The notes beneath the pieces are model-generated. The model was not told the origin of the DNA, did not search any database, and saw only the letters and a program-made list of their open reading frames with translations. From Alphaproteobacteria bacterium AO1-B (GTDB lineage Bacteria > Pseudomonadota > Alphaproteobacteria > Rhizobiales > Stappiaceae), in NCBI GenBank assembly GCA_001890945.1, contig MLAX01000002.1, forward strand, positions 62,001-126,000: a stretch of DNA of 64,000 nucleotides, written 5' to 3'. Made by a program: the position numbers and the translations under genes. Positions within the stretch are counted from its first letter, which is position 1. Every line of letters starts with the position of its first letter. Of this stretch, positions 18,046 through 25,723 are shown piece by piece.

Positions 18046-18374
18046 TGGGGGGCGCGAAAGCTCTAACCCGCCGGACCTTTGTCGCTGCGGTTCCCGCCTT
18101 GGGATTTGCGTCTTCGCTTGCGGCTTGGCCGATGGCACCCGAACCCTCGGCGTCAAAACCTGTATTGCGTGTCGCCCATGTTGGCTCCGCTGCAGAGGCA
18201 AAGGAGACGGTAGCCATGCTCCGGCGCGTACCGGGATGCCTGAAGGCAGACGCGTTTGCGGCAAGCGCTGGCCATTTTGCGATATTCCAGACCTGGATTT
18301 CAGAGGCCGCCGCAACGCGTTTCAACGGTGACGGCATTCCACCGGCACCCGCTTTTAAAAGGCTTGAGGTCTGA
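18045..18374 (+). CDS. small exported protein with Tat-type signal, ABM-like mature part
   Basis: This 109-residue protein starts at ATG 18045, overlapping the previous stop as TGATG. The N-terminus LTRRTFVAAVPALGFASSLA has twin arginines and a hydrophobic stretch, consistent with Tat export. The mature part (about 70 residues) has an alternating strand-helix pattern and the segment HFAIFQTWISEAAATRF, which recalls the second half of ABM-fold proteins. It may be a periplasmic relative of the gene before it; this is inference. No catalytic motif is visible. Confidence 0.65.
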   Translation: MGGAKALTRRTFVAAVPALGFASSLAAWPMAPEPSASKPVLRVAHVGSAAEAKETVAMLRRVPGCLKADAFAASAGHFAIFQTWISEAAATRFNGDGIPPAPAFKRLEV

Positions 18375-18378
18375 TCCC

Positions 18379-18837
18379 ATGGTGCGCAAGGTGCAGCTCC
18401 GCCATGACTACGCGTTCCCGGCGCGCGCCGTGTGGCACGTGGTAACAGATCTTGATCATCTAAGGACCGTGACGGAGGGCCTCTTGGCCTTCCGTGACCT
18501 CCCGTCCGGGCAGATTGCCGAAGGCCAGACGCTCGACGTTCAAGTATCGCTCCTGGGCCGTCTTCCTTATCAACCTTACCGCATGCGGGTTGTGCGCTGT
18601 GACGGTGAGCAAATGACGTATTCGTCGAGCGAACGAGGTATCGGCGTAAAAACCTGGAAACACAGACTTCAAGTCATTCCAGCAGATACCGGCTCGCAAA
18701 TCCGTGAAACGATTGAGATCGACGCCGGATGGAAAACACCGCTCTTCGTCGCTTGGGCGCGGTTTTTGTGTCGCCGCAGGAATCCGCGGCGCGTCAAAAT
18801 CCTAAGGCAATTCAAGAATGGCGGGAGGCCGAGATGA
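18379..18837 (+). CDS. SRPBCC (START/Bet v1-like) family protein
   Basis: This 152-residue protein starts at ATG 18379, four bases after the previous stop. The pattern FPARAVWHVVTDLDHLRTVT followed by long beta strands and a C-terminal basic helix is typical of SRPBCC proteins, which bind hydrophobic ligands in a deep pocket. An upstream in-frame start at 18256 would overlap the previous gene heavily and is rejected. Its stop overlaps the next start as ATGA. A lipid- or polyketide-handling role in this operon is possible but not shown. Confidence 0.75.
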   Translation: MVRKVQLRHDYAFPARAVWHVVTDLDHLRTVTEGLLAFRDLPSGQIAEGQTLDVQVSLLGRLPYQPYRMRVVRCDGEQMTYSSSERGIGVKTWKHRLQVIPADTGSQIRETIEIDAGWKTPLFVAWARFLCRRRNPRRVKILRQFKNGGRPR

Positions 18838-19280
18838 CCCTGCTCGCCTTGATCACTTCCGCAATATTGTGGCCGATCGCGGGTTTGCATATGCTTTGGG
18901 CCTTTGGAAACCCCTGGCCATTCAAGACAGAGCATGACCTCGCAAAATCCGTGGGCGGTCCTTCGCTGGATCACACCATCGGTGCTGGAGCGAAATTCAT
19001 CATTACGGTGCTAGCCGCTGGCGCAATCTGGGTCGCGGGCCTTTTGCCACTGATGCACACCGGTGCGCTGCCAAGCCTGATTGGGGAGGGTGCCCTTTTC
19101 TGGTTGCTGGTGTTGCAAACCATCGTGTTCCTGATCAGAGGGGCTCTCGGCTACATCGACCTTGCGCCAGCCAGTGCGCATGAACCCTTCAGCACTTACA
19201 ACCGCCGTTACTTCAGCCCTTTGATTATCTCGTTAGGTCTAACCTGCGCGGCCATTCTCATTTTTTCCGCGGAGACCTGA
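18834..19280 (+). CDS. DUF3995-type integral membrane protein
   Basis: This 148-residue protein with about four transmembrane helices starts at ATG 18834, overlapping the SRPBCC stop. The early motif AGLHMLWAFGNPWPF matches the DUF3995 pattern of a helix followed by a His-x-x-W stretch. The function of the family is unknown. The next gene begins one base after its stop. Confidence 0.75.
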   Translation: MTLLALITSAILWPIAGLHMLWAFGNPWPFKTEHDLAKSVGGPSLDHTIGAGAKFIITVLAAGAIWVAGLLPLMHTGALPSLIGEGALFWLLVLQTIVFLIRGALGYIDLAPASAHEPFSTYNRRYFSPLIISLGLTCAAILIFSAET

Positions 19281-19281
19281 C

Positions 19282-19656
19282 ATGCTCCTCACTGCCGCAG
19301 TTTTGCTTGTCGCCGTATCGCTGATGCATTCCGTTCTTGGGGGCATCAAACTTATCAACCCGATCTGTCGCCGGGACGACCTGCCCATCATCCTTGGAAG
19401 CCGGCGGAATACCGTTCTGACATTACAATTCGGGTGGCATTTCCTGTCGTTCTTCTGGATTGCGCTCGCAGCTCTACTGGTCATGCTCCACATCCGGCCC
19501 GACCGTTTTTTGGCAGGGTTCCTGATGGGCGGCGCGGGCCTGTTTGTAGCGAGTGGCCTGATTGCCCTCATTGCCGGGCGCGGACGTCACTTGTCGTGGC
19601 TCTTCTTCTTCCCCATCGGCGGGTTGCTTTACGCAGCACTGGCAGGGGTAAGCTGA
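19282..19656 (+). CDS. integral membrane protein, four helices
   Basis: This 124-residue hydrophobic protein has helices near residues 2-22, 48-68, 75-95 and 103-121. A His in the first helix (LMHSVLGG) and a GWHFLSF motif in the second recall small heme- or quinone-associated membrane proteins, but no family is certain. Its stop overlaps the next start as TGATG. Confidence 0.68.
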   Translation: MLLTAAVLLVAVSLMHSVLGGIKLINPICRRDDLPIILGSRRNTVLTLQFGWHFLSFFWIALAALLVMLHIRPDRFLAGFLMGGAGLFVASGLIALIAGRGRHLSWLFFFPIGGLLYAALAGVS

Positions 19657-20057
19657 TGGCGTGGGGGATGTCAAAGAAAAGGGCGGCACAACTATGCGGG
19701 GGTGTCTTTGCGATACTCAGCCTGGTCTTGCTCTTCACACCTCACTTCGTTTTCATTGTTTTTGACCTCGAAAGCGCACTCAGCGCCGAAATCATCGCAA
19801 GACGCGCAGGCATCCTGTTTGCCGGGCTGGCCTACCTGACCCTTTCAACGTCATCGCATCCGCAAAACGCCACGAATGACAGGAACGATACAGCAGTTAT
19901 CCTGTTGCTTGTGGGATTGGCCATCCTCGGCGCCGTCGAGTGGATGCAAAGCAGAATAGGGATCGGCGTGTGGATCGCCATCGGTATCGAGGTCCTGCTT
20001 GCAGGCGTCCTCGTGATGGCGAAAGCCGCGCCGCAGACAGAAGGGCAGGGCCAGTGA
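19656..20057 (+). CDS. integral membrane protein of the same operon
   Basis: This 133-residue protein has hydrophobic helices near residues 12-32, 45-62, 82-96 and 104-122 and a short Asn/Asp-rich loop (SSHPQNATNDRND). ATG 19656 is chosen because it overlaps the preceding stop. No family is recognised. The three membrane proteins of this run (18834-20057) may form one membrane unit. Confidence 0.65.
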   Translation: MAWGMSKKRAAQLCGGVFAILSLVLLFTPHFVFIVFDLESALSAEIIARRAGILFAGLAYLTLSTSSHPQNATNDRNDTAVILLLVGLAILGAVEWMQSRIGIGVWIAIGIEVLLAGVLVMAKAAPQTEGQGQ

Positions 20058-20551
20058 CACTGATCAAGGTTAGATCGTCAACGTTGCCGCCAAACAGTGC
20101 GCTTTGGCCGCGGATCGGACCAAAGGATTTTCTAGACTGTTTTGAAGTCCGTGCAGAGACGACGCCGCGCGTGGCCGCGGAGATCATCACGGACTTTCCA
20201 AGGTGGGCGAAAGGACTGCTCCTTATTCGCAAGATTCTGGTGACCCCGTTCGGGTTGTCCCATGACGGGCCTCAGGCCGTCGACAAATTGGGGCCATTTC
20301 CTGTTGGGAGTGAGACGGACCAAGAGTTGATCGCCGGTTTCAATGACAAGCACCTTGATTTTCGGGTGTCTGTCATCGCCAAGGATGGGCGCGTTTCGCT
20401 CGCCACTTGGGTGCACGTGCACAATGTCGGCGGTTGCCTGTACCTCAATGCAATCATGCCTTTTCACGTTCTGATCGCGCGCGATGCCTTACGCCGCGTG
20501 GCGATGGCAACGCAAAAGATCGACCCGAGAAAGACAACCGCATGGACCTAA
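20054..20551 (+). CDS. DUF2867 family protein
   Basis: This 165-residue protein starts with GTG at 20054, overlapping the upstream stop as GTGA. The central block DKHLDFRVSVIAKDGRVSLA and the end YLNAIMPFHVLIARDALRR fit DUF2867, a family often fused or linked to SDR-like or SRPBCC-like proteins. The biochemical role is unknown. Its last codons overlap the LysE gene by 10 bases. Confidence 0.72.
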   Translation: MTLIKVRSSTLPPNSALWPRIGPKDFLDCFEVRAETTPRVAAEIITDFPRWAKGLLLIRKILVTPFGLSHDGPQAVDKLGPFPVGSETDQELIAGFNDKHLDFRVSVIAKDGRVSLATWVHVHNVGGCLYLNAIMPFHVLIARDALRRVAMATQKIDPRKTTAWT

Positions 20552-21210
20552 GCGCACTTACTCTTTTTGCCGCAACAGAATTCGTCCTGTCGCTCACACC
20601 CGGCCCGGCAGTCCTTCTCGTCATGAGCCTGTCGATGCGCAGCGGGTTTCACGCGGGCTTCATGGCAACACTCGGAATTCTAGCCACAAATGCGGTCTTT
20701 TTTACGCTGTCCGCTTTGGGTGTCGGGGCCTTGATCATCGCCAGCGCCACGTTGTTCACCATCGTGAAATGGATGGGGGCCGCCTACCTCATTTATCTCG
20801 GAATTGGAATGATCTGGCCGCTGCTTCGTGTATCAGGACGGCCCGAAGGCGCTTCGTCATCGACGGCTTTCCAATCGCTCACCAGCCTGCAGCACACAAA
20901 AACCGCGACTGAGACACGGGCCTTCTGGAAGGGCTTTGCGCTGCAAGCGTCGAACCCCAAAAACATCGCGTTCTTTGTTGCCATTCTTCCGCAGTTTATC
21001 GATCCGACCGGCAATGTGCCCGTTCAGCTTGTGATCTTGGGCTTTGTGTCAGTTTTGATCGAGCTTCCGATCCTCGTGTTTTATGCGGCGGCGTTCACAC
21101 TCTCTGCCCGGATCATGAAAGATCGCGTGATTGCATGGATCGAGGGGATCGGCGGAGGGATCCTGGTGATGCTCGGGGTTGCCTTGGCGAGAACCAGCCG
21201 CGATGCCTAG
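20542..21210 (+). CDS. LysE/RhtB-family amino-acid exporter-like protein
   Basis: This 222-residue protein from ATG 20542 has six predicted helices. It shows the LysE signature SLTPGPAVLLVMS near residue 17, an export motif GAAYLIYLGIGM, and the NPKNIAFFVAILPQF block. LysE proteins export amino acids or related compounds. It is the last gene of the eight-gene run; its stop lies four bases beyond the end of the convergent esterase gene. In this context it may export the product or a toxic intermediate of the run. Confidence 0.9.
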   Translation: MDLSALTLFAATEFVLSLTPGPAVLLVMSLSMRSGFHAGFMATLGILATNAVFFTLSALGVGALIIASATLFTIVKWMGAAYLIYLGIGMIWPLLRVSGRPEGASSSTAFQSLTSLQHTKTATETRAFWKGFALQASNPKNIAFFVAILPQFIDPTGNVPVQLVILGFVSVLIELPILVFYAAAFTLSARIMKDRVIAWIEGIGGGILVMLGVALARTSRDA

Positions 21211-22277
21211 GCCTTCAGATCGACTCGATCGGCAATCTCTCCGGCAAATGTGCCTGCCTTCACGCGCGTAATGCCCGTCAACGGACGCAGCGTTCCCCCA
21301 TGCACTGCGGTGCGAATGCGTTCAAGCGCTTGGGTCGAGGACGCAAACATACTGTCATAGGCTTGGAAGTCGTGCGGCATATCATCCCAAAGATCGAGCA
21401 TAACGTCTGCACCGTTGTCCGCTTGGACGCGGGCAAACTCCAGTGCCGGATCGCGAAAGATTTCTCGCCCACCCGCCTGCAAATAGATCGGCGCGAGGCC
21501 GGAATAGTCTTTGAATATCGGCGACAAAGCTTCGCGTCCATATCGGCCTTCGGGATCAAGCCACTCACCGAATTTGAGTGCCATCCATCCTTGAACAAGA
21601 TCAAAGTGGTCGTTTGTGCGCATACTTTCGCCGCGTTCGGCACTATCGACCCAAGGACACAAAGCGATGCAGAGCACAGGTTGGGTCTCGCCGCCATTCG
21701 CAAGATTTTCGATCAGAGACAACGCAAGATGCGCCCCAGCACTGTCGCCGATCACTACAGTCTTCCCCGGCGACACGGAGCCGGTCAGCAGGGCCCAAGC
21801 CGACCTTGCGTCCTCGAGCTGCGCAGGGTGTAGATGCTCAGGGGTTCGCCGATATGCGGGCATGCACAGCCGCGCACCCGCATGATGCGCCAACATTGCG
21901 GCGAAACGCTCTGCGTTGGGGCCACCGAAGGTGTAACCGCCGCCATGGAAGTAGAGCAGCACGCGATCTGTCGTGCTGGTTCTTGGGGTGAACCACAAGC
22001 CTTCGGGCCCTGCGTGTGTTTCAACCTCGTAGACATCGTTGGTGATAGTTTGAAGGCTGTCGTAAATCGCACGTCCCTTACGGATGTCTTGATGTTTCAT
22101 GGCGGTGGTGAACTGGTGCCGCCAAAACCGAATGCCGATCTCCATATTCGCATCCCAGTCCGGCGCCATCTTCCTCCCAAAGGCGTGTCCCGCGTAGACC
22201 GCCATGGCAATCCAGTTCAAGGCAGCCATACTGCGGATGCTATGGCGCAAAGGCCCGTGAAATCGTATCTTTGGCAT
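21207..22277 (-). CDS. alpha/beta hydrolase, hormone-sensitive-lipase (HSL) type esterase
   Basis: This 356-residue protein has the HSL oxyanion motif YFHGGGYTFGG and the nucleophile motif GDSAGAHLAL. A C-terminal Asp-His pair follows, in DPALEF and MPHDFQAYD. It hydrolyses esters of short or medium acyl chains. It faces the eight-gene run and is divergent from the AraC gene at 22339. With 61 bases between starts, that regulator may control it. There is no signal peptide, so it is cytoplasmic; the N-terminus contains a short hydrophobic stretch (SMAALNWIAMAVYAGHAFG). Confidence 0.92.
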   Translation of the reverse strand: MPKIRFHGPLRHSIRSMAALNWIAMAVYAGHAFGRKMAPDWDANMEIGIRFWRHQFTTAMKHQDIRKGRAIYDSLQTITNDVYEVETHAGPEGLWFTPRTSTTDRVLLYFHGGGYTFGGPNAERFAAMLAHHAGARLCMPAYRRTPEHLHPAQLEDARSAWALLTGSVSPGKTVVIGDSAGAHLALSLIENLANGGETQPVLCIALCPWVDSAERGESMRTNDHFDLVQGWMALKFGEWLDPEGRYGREALSPIFKDYSGLAPIYLQAGGREIFRDPALEFARVQADNGADVMLDLWDDMPHDFQAYDSMFASSTQALERIRTAVHGGTLRPLTGITRVKAGTFAGEIADRVDLKA

Positions 22278-22338
22278 GTGATGTCTCCCGCACTATTTCG
22301 AAGCAGCCTGTCAAGTCGAAGGGGCAGTTGATAGAACG

Positions 22339-23211
22339 ATGACGACACTTCGAATCGCACGACACGCAAAAGTACCGGGTCCGGACGCTCAGATTCTGTT
22401 TCCACCGGCAGAGCTTGGCAGATGTGTTGCCTTCGCAATCGTGCGTGATACGCGTGCGCGGACGCTCAGCAGGACCGACCGTCTGAATTACTTTCCAGCT
22501 TCACCGCTCACCACGCTCACCGTCGTGATGAACGGCCAGATTCATATGGCGAATGCGCTTTGTGACCTTCAAACGCTTAGCCTGTCCGAGCCCGTTCCAC
22601 GAGAGTTTGTGTCACTGCCGCAACCTGGTCCGATTGTCAGTTGGAGCCCCGGTGCCGTCCGTGTAGTGACGATCGGGTTTTTCCCGGACGCGTGGTGTAA
22701 GCTGGGAGGCGCCCTAGACGGTAACTGTCTTCCTCAAGCAATCAAGGCGGCAGCCGAGACCTTTCGGCGTTCAAGAGACGCGGTTGTCGGATGGGAGAAC
22801 TTCTGCGGTTTGCTACAAGAGGTCTGGCGCGCAGCACATACTGATGAGATCGTACCTTACTGGAGTGGAAGCAGCCTGTTGGCGGATTGGGTCCGGCACG
22901 TTCTTCTCCAATCTGCAATGAGTGGGCCGGGGCGAAGCGTTCGCGCAATAGAACGACGTTTGAAGCGTTCGACTGGCCACTCCCGTCAAGCACTCGAGTT
23001 CTTCGCAAAAGTTGAGCAGCTGCATGGACTGGCGAATGGGGCAAGGTCTGAGACAGCCGCCCAGATTGCTCATGACGCAGTCTTCTGCGATCAAGCCCAT
23101 ATGGGCCGTGCTGTCAAACGTGCGACTGGGTTTTCACCCGTGAGGTTGAACAAGCTGATCGAAACTGAAGAGGCGTTTTGGTGTTATCGGCTCTTGGGTG
23201 AGAGGTTCTGA
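22339..23211 (+). CDS. AraC-family transcriptional regulator
   Basis: This 290-residue protein ends in an AraC-type DNA-binding domain. Only the second helix-turn-helix is well formed (SETAAQIAHDAVFCDQAHMG followed by RAVKRATGFSP). The N-terminal half resembles the DUF6597/AraC cupin-like sensor (FPASPLTTLTVVMNGQIHMA). It is divergent from the HSL esterase with a 61-base gap, suggesting that it controls that gene. The inducer is unknown. Confidence 0.85.
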   Translation: MTTLRIARHAKVPGPDAQILFPPAELGRCVAFAIVRDTRARTLSRTDRLNYFPASPLTTLTVVMNGQIHMANALCDLQTLSLSEPVPREFVSLPQPGPIVSWSPGAVRVVTIGFFPDAWCKLGGALDGNCLPQAIKAAAETFRRSRDAVVGWENFCGLLQEVWRAAHTDEIVPYWSGSSLLADWVRHVLLQSAMSGPGRSVRAIERRLKRSTGHSRQALEFFAKVEQLHGLANGARSETAAQIAHDAVFCDQAHMGRAVKRATGFSPVRLNKLIETEEAFWCYRLLGERF

Positions 23212-24027
23212 AGTGCTGCTCCCAAACCAAGTCTGAACATCCACGCAATCTGTCGCCGATGGTCATTGAGCCAATCAAGAGAACTCTCGCCCTATGCGTG
23301 ATCCGGCGACCCGTGTGCAGGTTTGCGTCCCGCCGCTTCCGGTTTGCGACCTCGTCGCAAAGCGCACAGAGCACTCATTTGTTTCAGGAACGGCAATGGC
23401 GATAGGCATAGCAGAGGCTATACTTGTGAGCAGTGCAGCGAAAGACCGTTTCCCGCCCAACCGATCATTTCGCTGCGTTCCGAATGAATATCAGCTTTCG
23501 GCATAAACCGTTGAAAGACCTGGCGCCGCATTGAAGAGACTTTGCGGCCAACTAGCGTAATGACCTTGAGCCTGGGCGTCTCACGACGAGATGACACCGC
23601 AAAAAAGGATGCTCAAGCCATCGGACCATCAATCCGCTGTTCAAGCCACACAGAACATCCTCTGATGTGACAGAGCTGCCCCTATCGCACTCTTAGAGAC
23701 AACTTATCCGCTAAAGCTTAAAGCTCTACGAGCAATTTCTACGTTTCACTATGGGAGGGAGGGTAACAGCGCACCGTGATCGTTTTGGAGGCGATCACCA
23801 GTTACTTCGCTACCGTTAGAAGATGACCTGTATATTGGAACCATTGTCCGTTTCTGCGCAAAACCAGTGCTTTACATTGACGGATCTGCTCATCTTTCCA
23901 GCCTTACCGCACTCTCGAATTCGTTGACCAAGTCAAACGTGAAGAAGGCTGACTAAGGATCAAAAAGCGTCTTAGTCGCTTTTGACCGCAACCCTAGTCA
24001 TTGATCTGTAAATGGCGCGACGTCGGT
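23212..24027. other. intergenic region with one repeat copy, no gene recognised
   Basis: About 800 bases separate the AraC and Crp-like genes. The only recognisable element is the 62-bp palindromic repeat at 23321-23382. The short frame at 23294-23506 runs across that repeat and is not considered a gene. Confidence 0.4.
23321..23382. repeat. 62-bp dispersed repeat with palindromic core, copy 1
   Basis: The segment is nearly the same as 33951-34013. It contains the perfect inverted repeat TTTGCGAC, CTC, GTCGCAAA, flanked by GCGTCCCGCCG on the left and GCACAGAGCA on the right. Both copies are intergenic. The second copy lies directly beside the repeat of about 350 bp at 34.04 kb. Confidence 0.75.
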
Positions 24028-24717
24028 TCACGAAGTATTCTCAGCCCTTGTGGCATCAATCCACTCAGATAGGGCTTTGGTATCAGGCACTTCGATGGCG
24101 CCATATCTCAATAGAACTAACTTTTTCTGTTCAAGCTTCTTCAACGCTTTGCCAACAGAGACGCGGGAAACCCCAACAGCTGCTGCCAACTCCGTCTGGT
24201 TCCAATTCAAAACTCCAGAGATCGCCGATTCTTCAGGCAAATTCTTCAACAAGAGTGATGCTGTAAAGGCCGTTAGATTTAATAACCGGATGTCGTCCAC
24301 AATGCTAAATGCGATAGTCAGACGATCTAATGCCATCGGTAGAATTGCACCAGCTATCTCCGGACGTTTCTCCATCATCGCTAAAAAGTCGGCTTTGTTG
24401 ACAAGGCCAATCGTCGTCTCTCCTGCAGCCACAGCATTCTGGGTCCTGTTACGTCCGGTTAGAACCCCTATCAAGCCGATTACGTGGCCTGGGCCCAATA
24501 CAGCCAGCATGGCTTCTTTCCCGCTCGCTTCAACGCGCCCCAGTCTGATTGCACCTGAACGTACAATGATCAGACGATCTCCGTTGTCTCCACTAGAGTG
24601 AACCATCTGACCATCTTGATAGGTACGCCGAACTTCTATTCCTTTGATTTCTGATTGAACTTCAGGGCTGAGCAGGTCCAAGAATTTGAGGCTTCCATGA
24701 TCTAGTGAACCGGCCAT
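24028..24717 (-). CDS. Crp/Fnr-family transcriptional regulator
   Basis: This 229-residue protein has an N-terminal cyclic-nucleotide-binding beta roll (about 25-130), a dimerisation helix and a C-terminal winged helix (NQTELAAAVGVSRVSVGKAL, about residues 172-191). The four cysteines of Fnr are absent, and the Crp cAMP-binding Arg-Ser-Thr pattern is not obvious. The effector is therefore unknown. The next genes, also on the minus strand and upstream of it, encode a secreted repeat protein and the giant autotransporter. Whether it controls them cannot be told from the sequence. Confidence 0.9.
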   Translation of the reverse strand: MAGSLDHGSLKFLDLLSPEVQSEIKGIEVRRTYQDGQMVHSSGDNGDRLIIVRSGAIRLGRVEASGKEAMLAVLGPGHVIGLIGVLTGRNRTQNAVAAGETTIGLVNKADFLAMMEKRPEIAGAILPMALDRLTIAFSIVDDIRLLNLTAFTASLLLKNLPEESAISGVLNWNQTELAAAVGVSRVSVGKALKKLEQKKLVLLRYGAIEVPDTKALSEWIDATRAENTS

Positions 24718-24979
24718 TTGAGTTGCCTCCTAACTTAGGTCTGCGACCTATTGATAAATAAACAGCGATGCAAAGCGACGCTTTTCACTTGTGAAGCAAC
24801 CGCTCAGCTAAGAGTATTGAGTGTTTACCCTGTCAGTGCATTCTCTTTAAGACTGAAGCGGTTATCGCTTGTTAATGGCATGAAGAACCGTTGAGTTTGC
24901 TGTGTCGAGGAAATCTGCGAAACAAAACGTATGATAGGTGGCCGATGGGGCCACTAATCAGTACCGAAGCAAAAAGACA

Positions 24980-25531
24980 TTATGAACCGGTGCAGTAGTA
25001 CCAGTAGCCCTCAGTCAATGTAGAATTGGTCCAGGTCCAGCAGAGGGAGGGATCCGGTGGAGGAGGGGGAGTGTTTGCTGCGACAACTATGATCGCACCC
25101 ATTGTCACGCCAAACGCAACAGTCCCCCAACGGGCTCCTTTCCAACCGTATGGACGCGTCCTGACGTTGACACGGACATTAACGTCCCGATTGCGGTTAA
25201 CGTTTATGTTCGTGTTTCGGTTAACATTCGTACTGCGGTTTACGTTTCTATCACGGTGGATATTTGTATTGCGGTTGACGTTGGTGTTTCGGTTGATGTT
25301 GCGGTTCACCTCATGTCCACCAGTTCGCGCACCATGGCTTCGTGCGTTGCCGCCTCCGCGTCTTTCAGACAACTGCATAAAAGCGGGATTAGCGTGTGCT
25401 GCCGGTGAGGTGTTCTGGCTCGTCCCAGCCGTGAGATCGGAGTTCAAATCATGGGCCATACTCTGACTGGCCGCTCCCCCCATTAGTAGTCCGGCCGTTA
25501 GAACCGAGATCATAAACAACCTAGTAGACAT
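24980..25531 (-). CDS. secreted protein with Asn-Arg-Asn-Thr repeats
   Basis: This 183-residue protein has a signal peptide (residues 1-26, cleavage after SMA), a linker, and then about ten imperfect repeats of the type VNRNTN between residues 75 and 125. A hydrophobic segment follows (WGTVAFGVTMGAIIVVAAN), with a Pro run and a C-terminal WTWTNSTLTEGYWYYC. Similar proteins are common in marine alphaproteobacteria and have no known function. The underlying DNA is a tandem near-repeat that could be mistaken for a CRISPR array. It lies 192 bases downstream of the autotransporter end. Confidence 0.75.
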   Translation of the reverse strand: MSTRLFMISVLTAGLLMGGAASQSMAHDLNSDLTAGTSQNTSPAAHANPAFMQLSERRGGGNARSHGARTGGHEVNRNINRNTNVNRNTNIHRDRNVNRSTNVNRNTNINVNRNRDVNVRVNVRTRPYGWKGARWGTVAFGVTMGAIIVVAANTPPPPPDPSLCWTWTNSTLTEGYWYYCTGS

Positions 25532-25723
25532 TCGGTTTTCCCTTTGTTTCTAAAATAGTAGTCGTGCCAAAAAACTGCCGCACCACTGTCGCTCTTCACC
25601 TGGAAATCCTTCGAATCGTATGCACGTCAGTGCTCCAGACGGGATCTTCTTTTGGACCTCAACACATGAACTTCGCTCGTTGCCCCCTGGAACAAAACCC
25701 AAATTTCCACGTAACCGTGGCCT

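Noticed and set aside
25140..25330. Tandem near-repeats resembling a CRISPR array
   Set aside because: They encode the Asn-Arg-Asn-Thr repeats of an open secreted-protein frame; unit length is short and there are no spacers.
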